From the NCBI GenBank assembly GCA_033297075.1, contig MU858107.1:126819-190818 (forward strand): a stretch of 64,000 nucleotides of DNA, read 5' to 3'. Below, piece after piece: positions 11,118 through 23,503 of this stretch. Position 1 is the stretch's first letter. Each line of letters opens with the position of its first letter. Below the pieces are notes generated by a model, which was given only the letters and a program-made list of their open reading frames with translations, made no database searches and had not been told where the DNA came from. A program made the position numbers and the translations under genes. Source of the DNA: Rhypophila decipiens (lineage: Eukaryota; Ascomycota; Sordariomycetes; Sordariales; Naviculisporaceae).

Positions 11118-11772
11118 CTTGAACCAAAACCGACTGAGCGCAATGTGTATCCGAAAGCTCTTTGGAAATCATCTTCATCGACTCTGGTAAATGGAGTTGA
11201 TATACAAATATCTCGACTACCATAGCGTTATGGAAGAGAAGTCACATTCTCGGCCTCTGTGTCATCCCCTTTCGACGAGGTGAACATCGGTCTACATGAT
11301 GCCAAGCATGTCCCTGAATCATGCTTTCTTGGAGGGCTGATAGTGTCAATCCGGATACGCGTATTCCAGGGGTCCAGCTGAGCCAAGAGCGGGCCTTTCA
11401 GGCAATACAAGGGCCCTTGATTGGAGCCAAGACCATGACAGCCGTAATACAAGGGACGTCCGGCGATCTACCGGATACGCGGATTCCTCCTCAACTTCAA
11501 GGCAGCCGAAAGTATGGGGCTGCAATCTCAACGAAACCCGATCAGACTCGGAATGACGTGTCCCATCTCTATCTCTGGGATAAGTAAGAGGTAGATAGGT
11601 GACACTAGTCTTTACGTGTATTGCTCATGCGTCTTCCAGCTGACGCCTCACTCGCAGAAGACGGGACTTACATCCAACACGCGTACTCGGCTATCTTGTC
11701 TGGTTTCATTTTGTGTAGAGAACGACGCTTGTCTCAATCATACCTCTCTGCTGCGACGGCTCGACCATCAAG
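11118..11772. other. Divergent intergenic region
   Basis: About 650 bp between the RTA1-like gene (minus) and the Zn2Cys6 gene (plus). It probably holds both promoters. No coding signal is visible. Confidence 0.5.
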
Positions 11773-13697
11773 ATGGCCTTTCGCCGCAGCCACAAGAAGT
11801 CACGGGCCGGGTGTCTTGAGTGGTAAGTTAACATTAACGACAAGCCCCCTCTCTCGGCCGCAAGTTACGATCGTCTGCGTTGAGGAATCCCAGTTTGGTA
11901 TATCTACATGAGCTCCAATGAGAAATGTTTTCCGGTAGAAGCTAACTATTACCCCAACGTAAACAGCAAGCGTCGACATATCAAGGTATGTATCATGGAG
12001 CAGTGAAGTTCACAGCTTATCGAATGTTGACCCTTCCCCAGTGCGATGAAGGCCGTCCAGTGTGCCGGCTCTGCACCATGGCAGAACGGGAAACGTACTG
12101 CAGCTACGGGCCACAAGTGCCTGCAGCTAGGGAAACGCCATCTGCGAAGAGTAGCACCAGTAGCGCCAACATTGCAACTCTGATGTCTGGCTCCTCACAT
12201 GAAAGTACACCCTCTTCGGCCGAGACCGACATCAACATGGGTGGGCTGGAACTGCCGAGCCATCATCTTGCACCCGTCTCATCAGCCCCTACCAGCATGT
12301 CAGCCACTCCAAATCCTTACCAGACCCCCTTCCCGGCCTCTGGTCTAGCTTCCCTCCCCGGCGAGGCCCTAAACATGGAACACATGGAACTACTCGTCCA
12401 CGTGATGCGGACAAAAGGGTTCTTCAACCTCGGCGTTAACATTGGCAACTACTACAAACAAATGGCCATTGGCTTGGAGTACGGCCTTAAGGACCCCTAT
12501 CTTATCCACCAGTTTCTCGCCTACTCGGCCCGCCACCTCGCCCATATCCACCCAGACCGGTACATGTACTACGCCCACCAGGCAGATACCCACCAGGCTC
12601 GAGCGATCCGGCTCTTTAACTTTGCCATTTCGCCTTCAGAAGGCACTCAACATGGTCTCCATAACCCGGTAAACCAATCCAACTGCATGGCTGTGGTTTT
12701 ATTCTCCTCCGTCCTAGGACAGACGCTTATAGCCGAGACGTTTGATGCCCGTCTACATCCTACATTTGTCCATCCCAACGGGGACCTCGACGCGTTTCTG
12801 ACAGCATACACACAGTGTCTCAACACATTCCACGGTGTATTCCAGATCGCCCGGGAAGCCTGGCCATTGCTTCTGACCACTCCCTTGGCAGGATATATGG
12901 TCTACAGTCGGGAGTTTAACATGCAGGTTCCCCGAGGTCACCACTGCGACGTGCTGATTGATCTGATCAACACCACATACAAGTTGGGCAAGCTAACTGA
13001 CGCCGAGTATCAAGTTTGTTTGCAAATGGCGCGGTACTTGCAAGTTGGGTTTGATGCCATCCTGCTGCCGAGCCAATCTCCCAGCAACACGAGTACACCT
13101 GGTCTCAGTCCAGAGTCAGCGTCCTATTCCCAAAGTCATACCAATCTTGGCAACGGTACGGGCACGGAAAGTGACAGTCCCGGGGACCCCAGCACGATCC
13201 CCATCGATCCAAGACTGGACCTGCCAGACTTGCATGTGCCATCCGACACGAACAGTTTGGAAAGCCTCACGACTAGTACCATCAACCCCAGAGATCCCAC
13301 CTCCACAATCTCATCTCCCCAATCAAAAATAGGAACAACAATCGAGACAAAAGCAAAAGGAGGAACAGGAATCGACATGCACGCACTAGAAATAGACACC
13401 ACCGATCCGGAAATGACAGCGCTCAACCGATCCCTAAACAAATACCAGATGCTCTCAGCCTTCACGATGCTCTCCCCCCAAGAATATTCCACCATGCTGC
13501 AACATAAACGGCCCGAGGCACTTGTTATTCTGGCGTATTACGCCTTGTTATTACACTACGGGCGACACATGTGGCAGGTTGGTGATTCGGGGCGCGTGAT
13601 TTTGGGGATGGTGTCAACCTATCTTGGGGAGGAGTGGAGGATGTGGATTGGGGGTCCTTTGGGTGTTGTTTTTGACGGTACTTCTCCGACGTCATAG
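11773..13697 (+). CDS. Zn(II)2Cys6 fungal transcription factor
   Basis: Three exons, 11773-11822, 11967-11985 (a 19-nt micro-exon) and 12042-13697, give 574 aa. Joined, they make a complete binuclear zinc cluster with six cysteines in the pattern AGCLECKRRHIKC, then PVCRLC, then a Cys eight residues later (residues about 13-41). The largest exon alone carries only the second half of the finger, so the two small exons are needed. Basic residues precede the finger (FRRSHKKSR). Residues about 50-125 are Ser/Thr-rich. The region around 125-330 (LLVHVMRTKGFFNLG, HQFLAYSARHLAHIHP) resembles the regulatory half of sterol-uptake-type C6 proteins of moulds. Residues about 365-465 are Ser/Thr/Pro-rich and disordered, and a helical C-terminus follows. 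It is a nuclear DNA-binding regulator; its targets are unknown. The adjacent divergent RTA1-like gene is a possible target, but I did not find a clear CGG-repeat site. Confidence 0.9.
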
Positions 13698-15268
13698 TTA
13701 GTGGATGTGGACATGAGATCGAGATTTGTGGTTATAAGGGTAAAGATGTCAAGGAGACTACTTGTACTAATTATACAAGGCTATATATAATATCTGAAAC
13801 AAGGACATGTGAATTTCGCAGTCAGTTCTTGCTATTAATACTGTCGGAATAAAAGATTAAGCGTAATAAATAAATATCTGAAAGGACCATGGTATTCTCG
13901 TCTTAACAAGGTCTTAGACTCGGACCCTACGATAATTAGAGATGGAGGCGATGATCCTTCACTGGTTTAAAGAACAGCCATCAAGAAACTTGGCACTTGC
14001 AAGAGATGGAGTCAATATTAAGAAAGATGTCTCAACCACGTGTCTGAGATTGGCAAGGAGCCGCGCAGTATATCTGCTTGCGAATCTCAAACTCTCCGGT
14101 GTTACACACCTTTGACAGCCCTGCGCTAGAGGTGAACCAGACTTTTATGCTCTCTCATCACTTGGGGTATATGTATATAGATATGCCGCGGCCCGCCGTT
14201 AGCCGCCCACGGAGTACAAAGTACAGCCTATTCTTGGTCGGTTTAGGGGTTCCGTATCTGTGCGACGTTCTGTATCTCATGCCACCATTGGGTGCCACTT
14301 GGCTGATAGCAGGTCGTGAAATAGCTACTTAGTGACTCACCGGTACTCGGTACCTGCTTTGAGGCTTAAGTTGACGACGTCATTGTCTATGAACGCCTTG
14401 CGTATGTATAGTCCCCGTGGTGTAACCGGAACAGAGTCGGACATCCTGCCGAGATTGGCCGCGAGTATGCAGCAAGTCAGACATGGTATGTACCCTGTCG
14501 GAGTTTTCCTGATGCGGAAACGTCAACTGGGCTAGTAATATCGTTTCGAGGGAAAGTTTCCTCCGATTTTGGCCGCCTCTAGGGCGCCTTTTAACAACAC
14601 TAAACCCACCCCCACCCAGCCATATATCACTATTGTTTTTTTGCCTCGCTGCACCTTAGCATCTAACTATACAACTGAGGTGAGTTCCATTCACGCCAAG
14701 GTATGTTGGTTGTGTTTGTTGGTGAGGTTATTGGAATTTTGATCCTTCGAGGTGACTAGACCGTTCAGGGTCTATCGATTTTGTGTGTTCGTGGTAAACG
14801 TATTCCAACCACTACCGTCACCTGGTGATCTCGTTTGGCACGCGATGGATTTAGCCGCTTGAATATGCCCGCGTTGTCTCTCCATCGTTATGCAGTTGGC
14901 AGTGCTGAATACTACTTCAACATACCAACAGGGCTTGGCTGTTACTGGAGGCACAAGGTTACACTGTGACACAAAATGTTTGTATGTACTTGAACCTCAG
15001 AACGCCCAACAGATTCAAACTTCCTCCACCGAGGTTCTATTTTTCACACCCAGAAAACCGAAGCATGCAGCAAACACGATTCATTACCTCTCAAACTTGA
15101 ACTCAAATTTTCCTTGAAATTAAACCCTTGCTCTCAAGCCATATCTATCTTGCAGACAGGCCGCGCAGGAAGCCCGGATAGATTTGCTCTCGAGATCCGG
15201 CAACAGTCACAATCATATCCAGACGCAGACACCAAAAGAGCAAGACAATACAAAAAAAGTACCTCAAC
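13698..15268. other. Intergenic, AT-rich start
   Basis: About 1.6 kb. The part near 13750-13880 is AT-rich and fits the 3' end of the Zn2Cys6 gene. The remainder has only short frames without domains. Confidence 0.5.
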
Positions 15269-15763
15269 ATGGCTATGCAATCTTCCGCCACATGTCCAGG
15301 CGTCAACGGTCCCATGCCCGATATCAGAGGATCCGAGACAATCCCAAAGGACATCGACGTGGTCATGATCGTCGGCAGCAACGTCTCGCACCCGCCCATG
15401 GTCGCCTGTTGCCACCCCAACAAGGTACAGCTCCTCGACTCGTGCTTTCTGTGGTGCAAGATTCCCGGGGGCGACTATTACACCAACACCAACAAGACAG
15501 GTGCGCCCAAGTTGGAGACAGGCGATGATATCGCTGGGAACTTTTCGTCCTGCTTGAAGCTTTATGGGTTCAATAAGGCCAGCGACGGCGGCAGTGGCAC
15601 TGAGGAGGAGTACGGGGGCGCGGTGCAGTGGAATGTACCCAGTGCTAGTATGGCGTCGTCGTCCGGGAGAGGTAGTACACGGCTTGCCTCGTTGAGTACG
15701 GCAGGGCTACTTTTGGGTGTTTGGGGACTGGCAATGTTTGGTGGTGGCGACCTGCTGCTTTAG
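15269..15763 (+). CDS. Small Cys-containing protein with hydrophobic C-terminal tail
   Basis: An intronless frame of 164 aa. It contains ETIPKDIDVVMIVGSNV, VACCHPNKVQL and SCFLWCKIPGG, and six cysteines in all (near residues 9, 47, 48, 58, 62 and 94), likely forming disulphides. There is no N-terminal signal peptide. The C-terminus (about 135-164) is hydrophobic (TAGLLLGVWGLAMFGGG) after a Ser-rich linker, which suggests either a tail anchor or a GPI-type signal. I recall similar short proteins in other filamentous fungi, all of unknown function, with the same start and a C-terminal hydrophobic segment. Two NxT/S sequons support exposure to the secretory pathway. A missed upstream exon with a signal peptide is possible; I did not find one with good splice sites. 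The ATG context (CAACATGGC) is good. Confidence 0.7.
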   Translation: MAMQSSATCPGVNGPMPDIRGSETIPKDIDVVMIVGSNVSHPPMVACCHPNKVQLLDSCFLWCKIPGGDYYTNTNKTGAPKLETGDDIAGNFSSCLKLYGFNKASDGGSGTEEEYGGAVQWNVPSASMASSSGRGSTRLASLSTAGLLLGVWGLAMFGGGDLLL

Positions 15764-16424
15764 ACCATTAGAGCCGCAGTACATGTAATCACAATATTTA
15801 TTAGAAAAGATTGTGGAACACGGGACATACATACGGTCCTCATTAAGTCCAAGTTGCATAGGGCTGGCCAATGACAGCCCACAAAACCTGGTAAATGGCA
15901 CGTGCGGACAGGATAGTTGCAAAGTCCTCGCTTTTGTATCCGTACACCTCGAAGAAAGATGTAGTAGACGTGCTTTGTTGTCGGTGTTAGCATTGTAAGA
16001 CTACCTACCTAGTCAGGGGCAGATGACAAATGTAAACAAACACTAAACCAATCACTTTCAAACAAATACCATCACATTCACTCACAGTTGGACAAGGAAA
16101 AGGAACAAAAAGGTTCGCAAAGCTAAATGCAATAGTATTCTCCAAGCTATGTGTCTAAAAATATCCAATGCACGAAGGGAACAAAGGAAACACTACGTTG
16201 AGGAGGTGCCGGTAAAGTCACTCCTTAAAAAAAACCAATCTTTGTACGAGTTCATCATGTTAGGACCTCATCAAAATCCCATCATAAATCATCCGACAAT
16301 CATCCCATCAAGATCATCCATCAAAAGGTTGACAATATATATCATCCATCATCCTCGAGTCACTCGCTCATAACAAGTGACTCCCATTCCACCGCCAGAT
16401 GTTCAACCCGAGAGTTGAAAGCGC
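15764..16424. other. Convergent 3' intergenic region
   Basis: About 660 bp between two convergent genes. It is A-rich around 16020-16350 and shows no coding signal. Confidence 0.5.
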
Positions 16425-17729
16425 TTAAGCGGAGGGGTTGTTGTTGAAGGCAAAGTAGTTGACAGTGCCGCTGGGGATACCAGTGAGCTTGTTCTTGGTG
16501 GAGAGGGTCTGGATGTACGAGCAGAGGGCAGCGGGGGTCTTCTTTCCGTAGAGGGTCAGGAGGTAGGCACCGAGACCGGCAATGTGGGGGCTGGCCATGG
16601 AAGTTCCCGAGATGGTGTTGGTGGCCGAGGTGCTGCCGATCCAGGTGGAGAGAATGCTGGTGCCAGGGGCGAAGATGTCGACGACGGAGCCATAGTTGGA
16701 GAAGCTGGAGCGAGCGAAGCCGCTGGTGGTGGCACCGACAGTGCAGACAAGGGGCTCGTTGGCGGGCGAAGAGTTGGCGGCGTTGGCATTGTCGTTACCG
16801 GCGGCGACGGCAAGGAAGTGGCCGGCGTTCACGATGGCGCGAGCGGCAGTGTTGATGGAGGTAGAAGAGCCACCGCCGAGGGACATGTTGACGACAGTGC
16901 CGTTGGGGCAGCTGCGGGTCTGGGCGTCAGTGACGACAAAGTTCATGCCGGCGACGACACCAGAGCTGTTGTGATTCCTTGTTAGTCAAGCGCATGCGAA
17001 CCTAGCGATGAGGAGACACTCACGTAGAGCCAGAGCCCTGGGCGTTGAGGACCTTGACAGCATAGAGCTTGGTCTTCTTGGCAACACCATACTTGGTGCC
17101 ACCGACGGTGCCGGCAACGTGGGTGCCGTGGCCGTTGCCATCAGTGTTGCTGCCATCGCCAGCGTAGTTGGCGAGCCAGGTAGCACGGCCGCCGAAGTCG
17201 GTGTGGGCGGTGTAGATACCCGTGTCAACAATGTAAGAGCAAGTACCGGCACCAGCGCTGTCGTCGTAGGTGTAGGTGGTGGAAGAGACACCCTTGCGCG
17301 AGATGGCACCGAGGCCCCAGGGAGCACCAGTCTGGGAGACGTAGGTGTTGATGGTGAAGATCTGCTCCTCCTCGACGTACTCGACCTGTATTATTGTGTC
17401 AGCTAATTATGATTCAAAAGCGGGACTGGCTCCGGTTATTGGCTTACATCGCCAGAGCTGCGGATGGCATCGAGCTCAGCATCCGAGATCTTTCCGGCGA
17501 AGCCCTTGAAGGCACCCTTGTAGACGAAGTCGCTCTTGTTCTTGACCTTGCCGACAAGCTTGGCCAAGCTGTCGTCGCTGGCAGATCCCTTGAGCTTGAC
17601 AATGTACTTGCCAGGGACGACATTGGCGCCGCGGGCCTGGATGAGAGGAGCACGCTTGTCGACGGGGCCGCCAGAGGCGGGAGCACCCAGAGCGAGGGGC
17701 AGGAAAGCGAGGACAGTGGACAGATGCAT
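16425..17729 (-). CDS. Secreted subtilisin-like serine protease (S8A, proteinase K type)
   Basis: Three exons, 17729-17448, 17385-17024 and 16965-16425, are joined by short GT-AG introns and give 394 aa. The order is signal peptide ([18 protein letters not shown]), inhibitor-I9 propeptide containing GKYIVKLKG and ending after [12 protein letters not shown], then the catalytic domain starting near [12 protein letters not shown]. The catalytic triad is visible: Asp in [17 protein letters not shown], His in [12 protein letters not shown] and Ser in [16 protein letters not shown]. The oxyanion Asn lies in [12 protein letters not shown]. Length and architecture match fungal alkaline proteases/cuticle-degrading subtilisins of about 390-400 aa. 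The enzyme is made as a zymogen, cuts off its own propeptide and digests extracellular protein. A GATA element (TTGATAG type) near 17925 would fit nitrogen control by an AreA factor, but that is motif-level inference only. Confidence 0.96.
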
Positions 17730-20700
17730 GGTTGCTGAAGTAGTCCGGAAGATAAACCGAAGATTTAAAGATGAGGATGATGGAGATGATGATGGGATCT
17801 GATGATGATGAGCGGATGAGGAGAGAGAAGAAGATGGACTCGATGAAGGGAAAGAAGCTTGATATTTATCAAGATTCGTCTCTGTATAGACTCTCGACTT
17901 CTCGGAGCTGATCAAGTTCTATTGATAGTTGACACGCTGCTTGACCTTCCAGAACGAGAGATGGCCACCACGCACGATGGGATGGGGTGCGGCCAAGAGG
18001 TGCCTGGGCAACGACTCGAACTAAGCAGCAACACTTCGTCGCAGCCACCCTGGGTCTCGGCGTTGCAGTGTACAGAGTCTCGACGGGGCAGACATGGCAA
18101 CATGGCTCATCACCTTCCAGGTTCGGGTTGTATGACCGCCGGCGTTAAGGTCTTGCAGCTACGTGCGGCTGCTCCCGAGTACCCAGTCCCCTCTTGTTGG
18201 CGGGGGATGACAAACAGTTCCAAGTCTAGTGATAATACCTGACATATTGGGGATTAGTGCGAGAATGGCGAGCTTGGATCGACAAGATACATTGATTCGC
18301 CGATCTCTTGCTCTCAGAGTGGAAGGGCCCATGCAGATATGACTAGTGGAGGGCAGCAGAAGCGCCCAAGAGAGATGAGAGGAGACACCCTCTGCTTGGT
18401 CTCACGGTGGTGTGAGGTGTGTTGGCCAAGCATTCGAGAAGCATAGAAGCCCAGAGAGTGGGATGTGATGAAGGAGGGGAGTGTGAATGGGAATGGTGGC
18501 CTGGTACGTGACCGTACGCCCCAGAGTCCTTGATCCTTCATCCCGGGGACCAATAACGCTGAGCCAATAAGGTCCATGGGAATCCCATAGACGGCGAATC
18601 GCAAACCAGTTACCAGCTCATCGAACCGGGCAACTTGGGTCTTGGGACTCTTGTTTGAGACAAACAAGCAACCCAGAAGTTCAGACCTATACCTCGGCAT
18701 GCGAGCAAAGGTCGTATGGACGTTCGCTCTGGCGCGCTGGAAAACGGCCGAACGGACACTAGGGTAGTGTTGTTGTATAACGCTGATTAGCAGCGTAGCA
18801 GACGTGTAATAGGGCCCGATGGATAATCCTCCTTTGGTCGTCGGTCTGCCTAGCTCACTGATCGGTGCTGGGGTTCACTCTGAGTCTCTGTCAACTTTGC
18901 TGGGTTTACACGTAAAAGTCAGACAGTTCACGTCGTCTCCGGCTCGCGGGAATCGAACTGCGGGGCCAGACTTCGGGGTAGTCGGCATGACAAGCGATAT
19001 CTGGATGCAACGTGGTCCGGGTTGGCGTCTTGGGTCTCGGACAAGGATGACTCTGAGACCTTGTGAATAATGACATCCCAAGTTCGGGTTCAGTGTCTTG
19101 AGCTCAGGTCAAAAAGAGTGAGCGGTCCAGAATGTGGCCAGTGTACCTTCCTCAGGGTCGGTCGGGGCGCTCGGGGGTTGAATGGCGCGATCGGGTTGGT
19201 TCCACAACGGACGGCAAGCCATCGGTGGCGTTCTGGACGTGGGTAACCCGTATGCCAAGAGCTGTGGGGGATTTGGTATCTGCCGAGAGATTTCCTCACC
19301 AAGTCGGCAGGTGGTATGCACGGTCTGCGCCCAAGACCCGGAGCCTTCCTTCCAAGAACTCGCTTCCAATGCTCGTGACCCCGTCCAGCAGCGTCCTGCA
19401 AAACTGATAGGGAAGCCATGGCTTGGAAAGAGCTGAACCGGAAAATACAAGTCGAGGCGGCCCCAAAGGCTGAAGAGGCTTGACTCTTTTTTTTTTTCGG
19501 AGAAAAAACGCCAAATAATTCCCCAACACCGGGTTTCACCTGAGCCAAGACAGTATGCCTAATATTAAAAATATATTGCCTTGGCCGGTAAAGAGAAACA
19601 AGCAAAGCCATGACGCGCTGGCTAGAACCCTGGTTCCTGCATGCCGGGGGCCGGTCATTGGGCGGGTCCGCTCATCGGCAATCGTTTCCACCTCGCCAGA
19701 ACCCCAGACACTTTCCTTGCTTTTTTTGCTCAGGGCATCTGTAGACCGTGGAGTTGTTAACGGCGCCCAAGACAAAATGCGCCGAGATGAGAGATAGCCA
19801 GCAGGGAAGGAAAGAACAAGTCCCAGGGAAATGACAGGGTCAAGTCACCAAGCACGTGCTTCTGACCAACCAGGGGTTCCATCGGGGGATAAGCTAAGTC
19901 ACCAAGTCACTTGTCTCGAAAGCTTATCGTGGTCGCCTTCCTGATTAGGAAATGGCGATCTTCACGCAGCACCTCCCCGACCAATGGCATCCGAGGGCCG
20001 CCGACGAAGACGCTCTTTCACAAACTTGCTGATGACCGTTCCCCTCCTCTTCCAAACACCATTCACAACTCGTCAGTCCAGGCCCCCACCACAACACGAC
20101 GTGTCGACACGACCTGTGAGCCACCCCCGGGGTTCTTTCCAATCCTGCTCGCTCCAGCTCAGCCACCAAAGGGTTGATTGACAGAGGCACTGGCAGTCTG
20201 CAGAGGGCCAACGACGGACCCGTGCTTCTTGTGCAACACAACATGACAGCGTGCCCAAATGCGAGGATTGGTTGGCAGCTTCCTGAATAGGGCATATAAG
20301 CTTGGGTCGGCGTGAGATAGGAGCCCCATGACGCCATCAATGGTATCCATCTTTGTCGGAGAACGCCCAACATTGGCATCTGATGCAAATGCAAGTTGGG
20401 TCTCTTGTTCAATGCTCAAAATACGAGAGCAAAGTCAACAAAAACGATGAGAGTCAATAAATCACATCCCGCGTTTCGGGGGGCGTGTTTCACGATTTCA
20501 GAATCAAGGCTGCCGTCGATTACAAGGGAGTTAAAACAGCCGCTTCCGCGATGCAAGGTCCAGCTTACAGCCAGAAAAAGATGGTGTCCAGGGCCACTAC
20601 CCGCCCTACGCTATCGAATTCTAGCATCGCACTAACAATCTCCCATCTCAGCCCAATCGACCAGACGCAAGCCATCTGATAACCTTCTCAACTAGTTCCC

Positions 20701-23503
20701 AAAACAGACGCTTCTACGCTCATTCTAGCGTAGACACACCTTCAGAAATGGTCAAGCGTCCAATAACAAGCTTGTTAACCTAGCCGCTGCTTTCTTTCGC
20801 CCCGTCTAGCCTCTTATGGCAGACGCACCTCGTGCATAACTGTTAGTCCTGGAGGACTGATAGCTGACCAGAGCTTCGTAGGTAACAGCATGATAAGGTC
20901 AACACCCACCTTATCTTGCTCCCTGTCCAGAGATCTCGATGACATCCCACTCCTCCCACTCCTCCCGGACGGCAAGCTTTCAATAGAGTGGGAGCTATTG
21001 TTAAAACGTCTTCGCTGCCGTGCACAAGTCCTTGTAAATGCACATGCAAAGAAGGTTCTAGGCTCATGATACCGAAGTTGAGGCTCTACGGGTAGTGAAA
21101 TCACCAATAGACTAGGCAAGCTTGAGTCGGAACATTACCAGCCATACACAGAGTCCTTTCATAACTTCCCAAGCACAATTAATCAAACATATCCCACTCT
21201 AGCGACCCTTGGGGGTACAATATTAATACCAGCAGGGCAGATGACTGACGATCGCCCCCACAAGCAGTTCGTCGGCCGACGTCTATCTCAACTTGTCAAG
21301 ACTGCAGTAAAGCCAAGGGAAAGGGAGGGGACGATCCCACTCCCGACCTTCCTTCCCCCGGTTGCCTGTTGCACCTGCACCGCCGAGATCAAATCAGGGT
21401 TGTGCTGGACAAAGAGTTCAAATTGCAAGCCACATGCTGGAGACGGGGACGTAGCTATGTAGGTAGGGCAGCAATACGGCATGTTACCTGCCTTCCTCGA
21501 TACCATATCCCGAGTGGATAGCTGCTCTGTTACTCGCACTCGAACCTCCTGCACATGAAGAATTATTAAGCAGTGGACTCGCCACCCTCGGTCAGCGAGC
21601 TTCCATCAAGAGAAATTTGGGTATCCATGGATACCAATGGACACACAAGTCCACAGCAATGCGGATCAGAGTGGCCATCCAAGCTACTAGTGTTGCCATT
21701 CACCTCTACACCAACCTCGTCCCAACCACCAAGACTAACTAACTTCACCGTCCCGTATTCACATCAATAAATCCCGCAGACGTATGCAATGCTACCGCAT
21801 AGGATATCATCAATAGTCCTGAATACGTAGACCAGTAACCAGTAGACTAGCCAGCATCAGCTTCGCCTTCGGTCTCGGGTCTGTGAATCTTCCTCAGACC
21901 GGTCTCCAGCCTGCAGGAAGAGCATCAACGGCGTCAAGGTACTTACCACATCAGCATTAGTGTCTGTATTCCAAGCAACAGAAACTTGCTCTCATCATCA
22001 GAGCGCCAGGACCATCTCCTCCGTGGCAAAATGAGATAAGGAGAAAGTGGGAAATGAGGCTATTCAAACTCCTAAAGCGGCAGGCCTCAGTTTCACCAAC
22101 TTGGCATTCTGTAAGTCAGCGTCTACACGTCTTAGTATGCAAGCAAGCGCGTATATGTCTAGTTGACAACACTGTCTGCATGCTCTAACATGCCACGAAT
22201 GCACAATATTCCCTCACGCCGAGCATGGCAGTGCCATGCTTGATGGGGCTTTGGGCCATTGTGGCGGTCAGGGGCAAATATTGACTGTACTCAACTTGTG
22301 AAGTAATCACGTTATGAGGTTGATGTCTAATGCATTGCCAACACTAACTATTGCCTAACCGCTGAGTCAAGATTCTACCAGCAGATAGAATGGAGACCCA
22401 CCAATCTACCCACAATTCAAATATGTACAAGGCTCAGGGACACCACCTTCATACGAACCTACCCACCAAGGCAGGCATCCTCCTGCCCCCCAAGGGGACC
22501 CTATAAACAAGAATAGAACACCCAGTTATACCTTACACAACCCCTGGTCTACAGATCAACGACCTCCCCGCCAACTCCCAATCAGTAAGCCAGGTACCCG
22601 TCGTGATGAAGTGTACGTACCTGCAGTTGCTGGCAGACCTGCAGACCTACCTGACCAAACCCCATACTATGCCAAGCACGATTATCAGAGTCGGTTTCAA
22701 GATTGCCGAATACTACCTGCTCTTTTGTATAATCGCCGAGTCGACCATGCCAGCCAACCACTTACATGATGATTAGATAAAGTTTAGCTTAGTCTATCTG
22801 TCTAGTGGGCTAACCTACCTACCTAGACAGTCTAGTCTACTTCTAGCCCTGAGAATACGAATGCGATGCCTACTAACATTCAACTTTCCACACTCCACAG
22901 TTCAAGGAGAACAGGAGACATGAGAAGGTAGCCAAGAGATGATGCCATCACCAGACTACACGCTCACTGTCAGCAAAGCCTTGATGAAAACTCGCAAATG
23001 ATCAAGGACGAGCAATGCTGCATGATTACATGGACGCCAACACTCTACACCAACTAGTTTCTTTTCCACAAGTCCAGTCTTGGCGCTCCTGGTTGACCGC
23101 TACCCCCAACCTCAAGACTCGTCAATATACATGAGCAGAGCTATCACCAATAGCAGCTGCAGGCTCCCAACAGGACCTCAAAGCACAAGCTGTACGAACC
23201 ATTCCAGAACATTCTGACCATAATGGAGTACCACACAGCCCGCGTCACACAAACATCGTCTCATGGACCCTTTCATGTCCTGTGGGTCAGTTTGACACAA
23301 GAGCTTCCTCCAAGATGATCACTGCAAACTTAACAAGTCCTTTATTCTACTCGGACGAGATGAACAAGACCCTTCGAGAGTTGAACGTAACCAAGGAAAG
23401 ATACATAAAGATTGCTAAGCTGAGCGTAATAAGAAAAAAACATCAACCACCAAATACATGTACTCGTCCCTCCTGAACATGCGATCGTCCTTTCACCAAC
23501 ATC
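17730..23503. other. 5.8-kb gene-free stretch
   Basis: Between the subtilase promoter and the 3' end of the kinase-like gene I find no frame with a domain, a signal peptide or plausible exon partners. The longest frames are 155-173 codons (19090-19611 and 19945-20412, minus) and look random. An 11-T run lies at 19487-19497. The part at 22.7-22.9 kb has short CTAC/CTAG repeats. Base composition is not unusually AT-rich by eye, so this does not look like RIP-degraded repeat DNA. Long non-coding RNA or distal regulatory DNA is possible. Confidence 0.5.

Noticed and set aside
18925..18985. Minus-strand TTCGATTCCC looking like a tRNA T-loop
   Set aside because: The flanking bases do not pair as a T stem and no acceptor or anticodon arm can be drawn.
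19090..20412. Minus-strand frames of 173 and 155 codons
   Set aside because: Composition looks random, they overlap competing frames on the plus strand, and no family resemblance is seen.
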